Source of the DNA: Bacteroidales bacterium
GTDB lineage: Bacteria > Bacteroidota > Bacteroidia > Bacteroidales > DTU049
Assembly: GCA_018432645.1 (NCBI GenBank)
Contig: JAHDSP010000507.1
Coordinates: 1-6,701 of the forward strand
DNA: 6,701 nt
Direction: 5' to 3'
Notes under the pieces: model-generated
What the model was told of the DNA's origin: nothing
Database searches by the model: none
The model's input: only the letters and a program-made list of their open reading frames with translations
Part shown: piece by piece, positions 4,719-6,701 of the stretch
Numbering within the stretch: position 1 is the stretch's first letter
How the letters are laid out: each line of letters opens with the position of its first letter
Program-made: the position numbers and the translations under genes

Positions 4719-6701
4719 ATGGATAATAGTAATTTTAGTGAAAACAATACTTATACAAATAAAGAAGACACTATAAATATAAGAGAAATTTTTGAAAAAT
4801 ATTTCAGACATTGGAAATTTATTGTTTTATGCATAGCAATAGCATTAATAATAGGTTTTTTGTATCTGCAGTCGAGAATACCTATTTATGAATCATCGGC
4901 AATGGTTATAGTGAGTGATGAGAAATCAGGTAATCTGTCTGATGAATTAAGTGTTTTTAGTGATTTAGGCATCATAACACAAAAAGGAAATCTATATAAT
5001 GAAATAGAAATCTTTAAATCTAGAAAATTATTATCTCAAGTAGTACAAGACCTGCAGCTAAATATTTCAATTGTAAAAGAAGGGAATTTCTTAACTCCCG
5101 ATAAATATTATTATAACGATTCACCTATTAATATAAAATTAAGCACACCAATAGAAAACATAGTTCATCATACTACATTAGAATTAACTATTATAGATAA
5201 TGATAATTTTAAAATTACTGAAAATTATACCAATACGAATGGCAAGGATATTTCAGAAAATAAAGGAAAACATAAATTCGGAGATTCTATAAATACATCA
5301 CTAGGTTTTATAACTATAGACAAAACTAACAACCTACAAGATAAAAATAAGGGCGATGATTTTATAATTAATATAAGTAGTTTAGAGAGTGCTGTTAATA
5401 AATATAAAGCTAATTTAACTATTCAAACTGTTAATAGAGATGCTTCTGCTATAGAAATTAAAATAAATGGTCCAAACAGAGCATTAAATAACGATTTTAT
5501 AAACACGTTAATTTCTCAACATCAAGCTCAAGCTATTAATGATAAAAATATCATAGCATTAAATACTAGTAAATTCATAGATGAGAGGATGAAAGTCATA
5601 GAAAAAGAATTATCTGATATAGAAAATCTATTGCAAGCTTTTATGACTCAAGAGAAATACGTTGATCTAAATATTAGTGTACAAAATATTCTAGAAAAAG
5701 AATCTGCTGTAGAAAAAGATTTAATAAATGCATACATACAATTGAAACTAGCTGAGCAAATAAAAGATTATTTACAGAAACACAAAGATCTCAGTAGCCT
5801 ATTACCTGCTAATTTAGGAGTAGAGAGTGAGGCTATTAACAAAATGACAAATGATTATAATCAATTAGTATTACAAAGGAATAATTTATTACTAAACTCT
5901 TCTGCTGAAAATCCCCTAATAACAAAAATAGATAATCAACTTTTAGCATTAAGGGCTAGTCTCAATGAAAGTCTTAATAATTTAATTACTAGCCTAAAGA
6001 TACAAACACAATCTCTAAAAACAAATATTGATAATTATTCGAGCAATCTAGCTAGTGTGCCCGAAAGTGAGAGAAGATATAAAGATATCCTCAGACAACA
6101 ACAAATAAAAGAAAATCTTTATATTTATCTAATGCAAAAACGAGAAGAAGCAGAAATAGCTATGGCTGCTACAGTAAGCAATATCAAGCTTGTAGATTCT
6201 GCATATAGTACTATAAAACCTATTAAGCCAAAAAAAGCTGCTAGTATGCTTGTAGCTCTGCTTATTGGATTATTCCTCCCAATTTTATTAATCTATTTTA
6301 GAGATTTATTTGATAATAAAGTTCATACCACAGAGGATTTAGGATTTTTAAATATTCCTATAGTCTCTAGCATACCTTTTAAAAAATCTGATGACATTAT
6401 AATTATTAAAGAAAATATAAAAGGCCATTTAGCAGAAGCTTTTCGTACTTTGCGATCTAATTTGGAATTTATTTTTACTGATAAAAAAGAAAAAGGAAAT
6501 ACTATCTTTGTTACCTCTACTATCCCTGGTGAAGGAAAAACTTTTGTTTCGTTAAACCTTGCTGTATCATACACTCTAATAAATGCTAAAGTTTTATTTT
6601 TAGAATTAGACCTTCGTGCACCTAGAATAGCTCATTATCTGAAAATACCAGATAACAAGGGTATCAGTGATTATCTCAAAGACGATAATACAACTCTCAA
6701 T
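4719..6701 (+). CDS. Wzc-like polysaccharide co-polymerase / tyrosine autokinase (3' end outside window)
   Basis: The frame is open from ATG 4719 for 661 codons to the window edge. By family it is an inner-membrane protein that controls polymer length and export through cycles of tyrosine autophosphorylation. Visible parts: a Wzz-type N-terminal segment with helix 1 (residues 32-50), and a long periplasmic domain with coiled-coil-like stretches (about 280-440). The GNVR-type region near 448-480 (PESERRYKDILRQQQ, YLMQKREEAEIA) comes next, then a proline/lysine-rich IKPIKPKK, helix 2 (508-528) and the cytoplasmic kinase. Walker A is IPGEGKT with Lys607. Walker A' is LELDLRAPR at 628-636, where the first Asp of the usual DxDxR is Glu629, while Asp631 and Arg633 are kept. 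Walker B and the C-terminal tyrosine cluster lie beyond the window. It is the second gene of the export operon, with no SD site at normal spacing. Confidence 0.94.
   Translation, partial: MDNSNFSENNTYTNKEDTINIREIFEKYFRHWKFIVLCIAIALIIGFLYLQSRIPIYESSAMVIVSDEKSGNLSDELSVFSDLGIITQKGNLYNEIEIFKSRKLLSQVVQDLQLNISIVKEGNFLTPDKYYYNDSPINIKLSTPIENIVHHTTLELTIIDNDNFKITENYTNTNGKDISENKGKHKFGDSINTSLGFITIDKTNNLQDKNKGDDFIINISSLESAVNKYKANLTIQTVNRDASAIEIKINGPNRALNNDFINTLISQHQAQAINDKNIIALNTSKFIDERMKVIEKELSDIENLLQAFMTQEKYVDLNISVQNILEKESAVEKDLINAYIQLKLAEQIKDYLQKHKDLSSLLPANLGVESEAINKMTNDYNQLVLQRNNLLLNSSAENPLITKIDNQLLALRASLNESLNNLITSLKIQTQSLKTNIDNYSSNLASVPESERRYKDILRQQQIKENLYIYLMQKREEAEIAMAATVSNIKLVDSAYSTIKPIKPKKAASMLVALLIGLFLPILLIYFRDLFDNKVHTTEDLGFLNIPIVSSIPFKKSDDIIIIKENIKGHLAEAFRTLRSNLEFIFTDKKEKGNTIFVTSTIPGEGKTFVSLNLAVSYTLINAKVLFLELDLRAPRIAHYLKIPDNKGISDYLKDDNTTLN

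Noticed and set aside
6323..6574. 83-codon open frame on the - strand
   Set aside because: It is antisense to the kinase domain and Walker A region of the Wzc-like gene, and has no recognisable features of its own.

Overview
The window is strongly AT-rich and looks like chromosomal DNA of a member of the Bacteroidota. Three things point there. The protein families (polysaccharide-deacetylase-like protein, stand-alone four-helix-bundle/23S-IVP protein, VanZ-like protein, a Bacteroidota-style long sugar transferase, Wza-like lipoprotein, Wzc-like kinase) match that phylum. A good TAnnTTTG-type -7 promoter element precedes the export gene. Purine-rich Shine-Dalgarno sites are largely absent, with A-rich leaders instead. 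Every recognisable gene is on the + strand.

Layout. Positions 23-858 hold a broken polysaccharide-deacetylase-like gene, with one frameshift near 127-150 and an in-frame amber codon at 607-609. Positions 961-1323 encode a four-helix-bundle protein of the 23S rRNA intervening-sequence family. Positions 1409-1798 encode a small VanZ-like membrane protein. Positions 2080-3642 encode a three-part membrane sugar transferase that probably starts glycan assembly on undecaprenyl phosphate. Positions 3903-4694 encode a Wza-like outer-membrane export lipoprotein. From 4719 to the window edge runs a Wzc-like chain-length regulator/tyrosine autokinase, cut off just after its Walker A' motif. The last three form the start of a capsule or exopolysaccharide locus: the transferase loads the first sugar, and Wza and Wzc (24 bases apart, one operon) carry out and control polymer export.

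Between the genes lies an unusual repeat landscape. Arrays of a degenerate octamer (consensus about NTCAACTN) sit in every larger gene gap, always in the same orientation and almost without G on the + strand: 10 units at 880-959, 9 at 1327-1398, about 11 at 1962-2046 and 7 at 3719-3774. Two more units lie inside the broken deacetylase gene, exactly where its reading frame breaks; removing one 8-base unit restores the frame. A second repeat, an imperfect inverted repeat of the 'tccacagattt...atttgtgga' kind, precedes the octamers at 1877-1954 and, in decayed form, at 3660-3700, with an extra half copy at 3784-3821. These octamer arrays and their link to the four-helix-bundle gene and the gene break are the most interesting content. 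No defence system, transposase, tRNA, rRNA or CRISPR array is visible.
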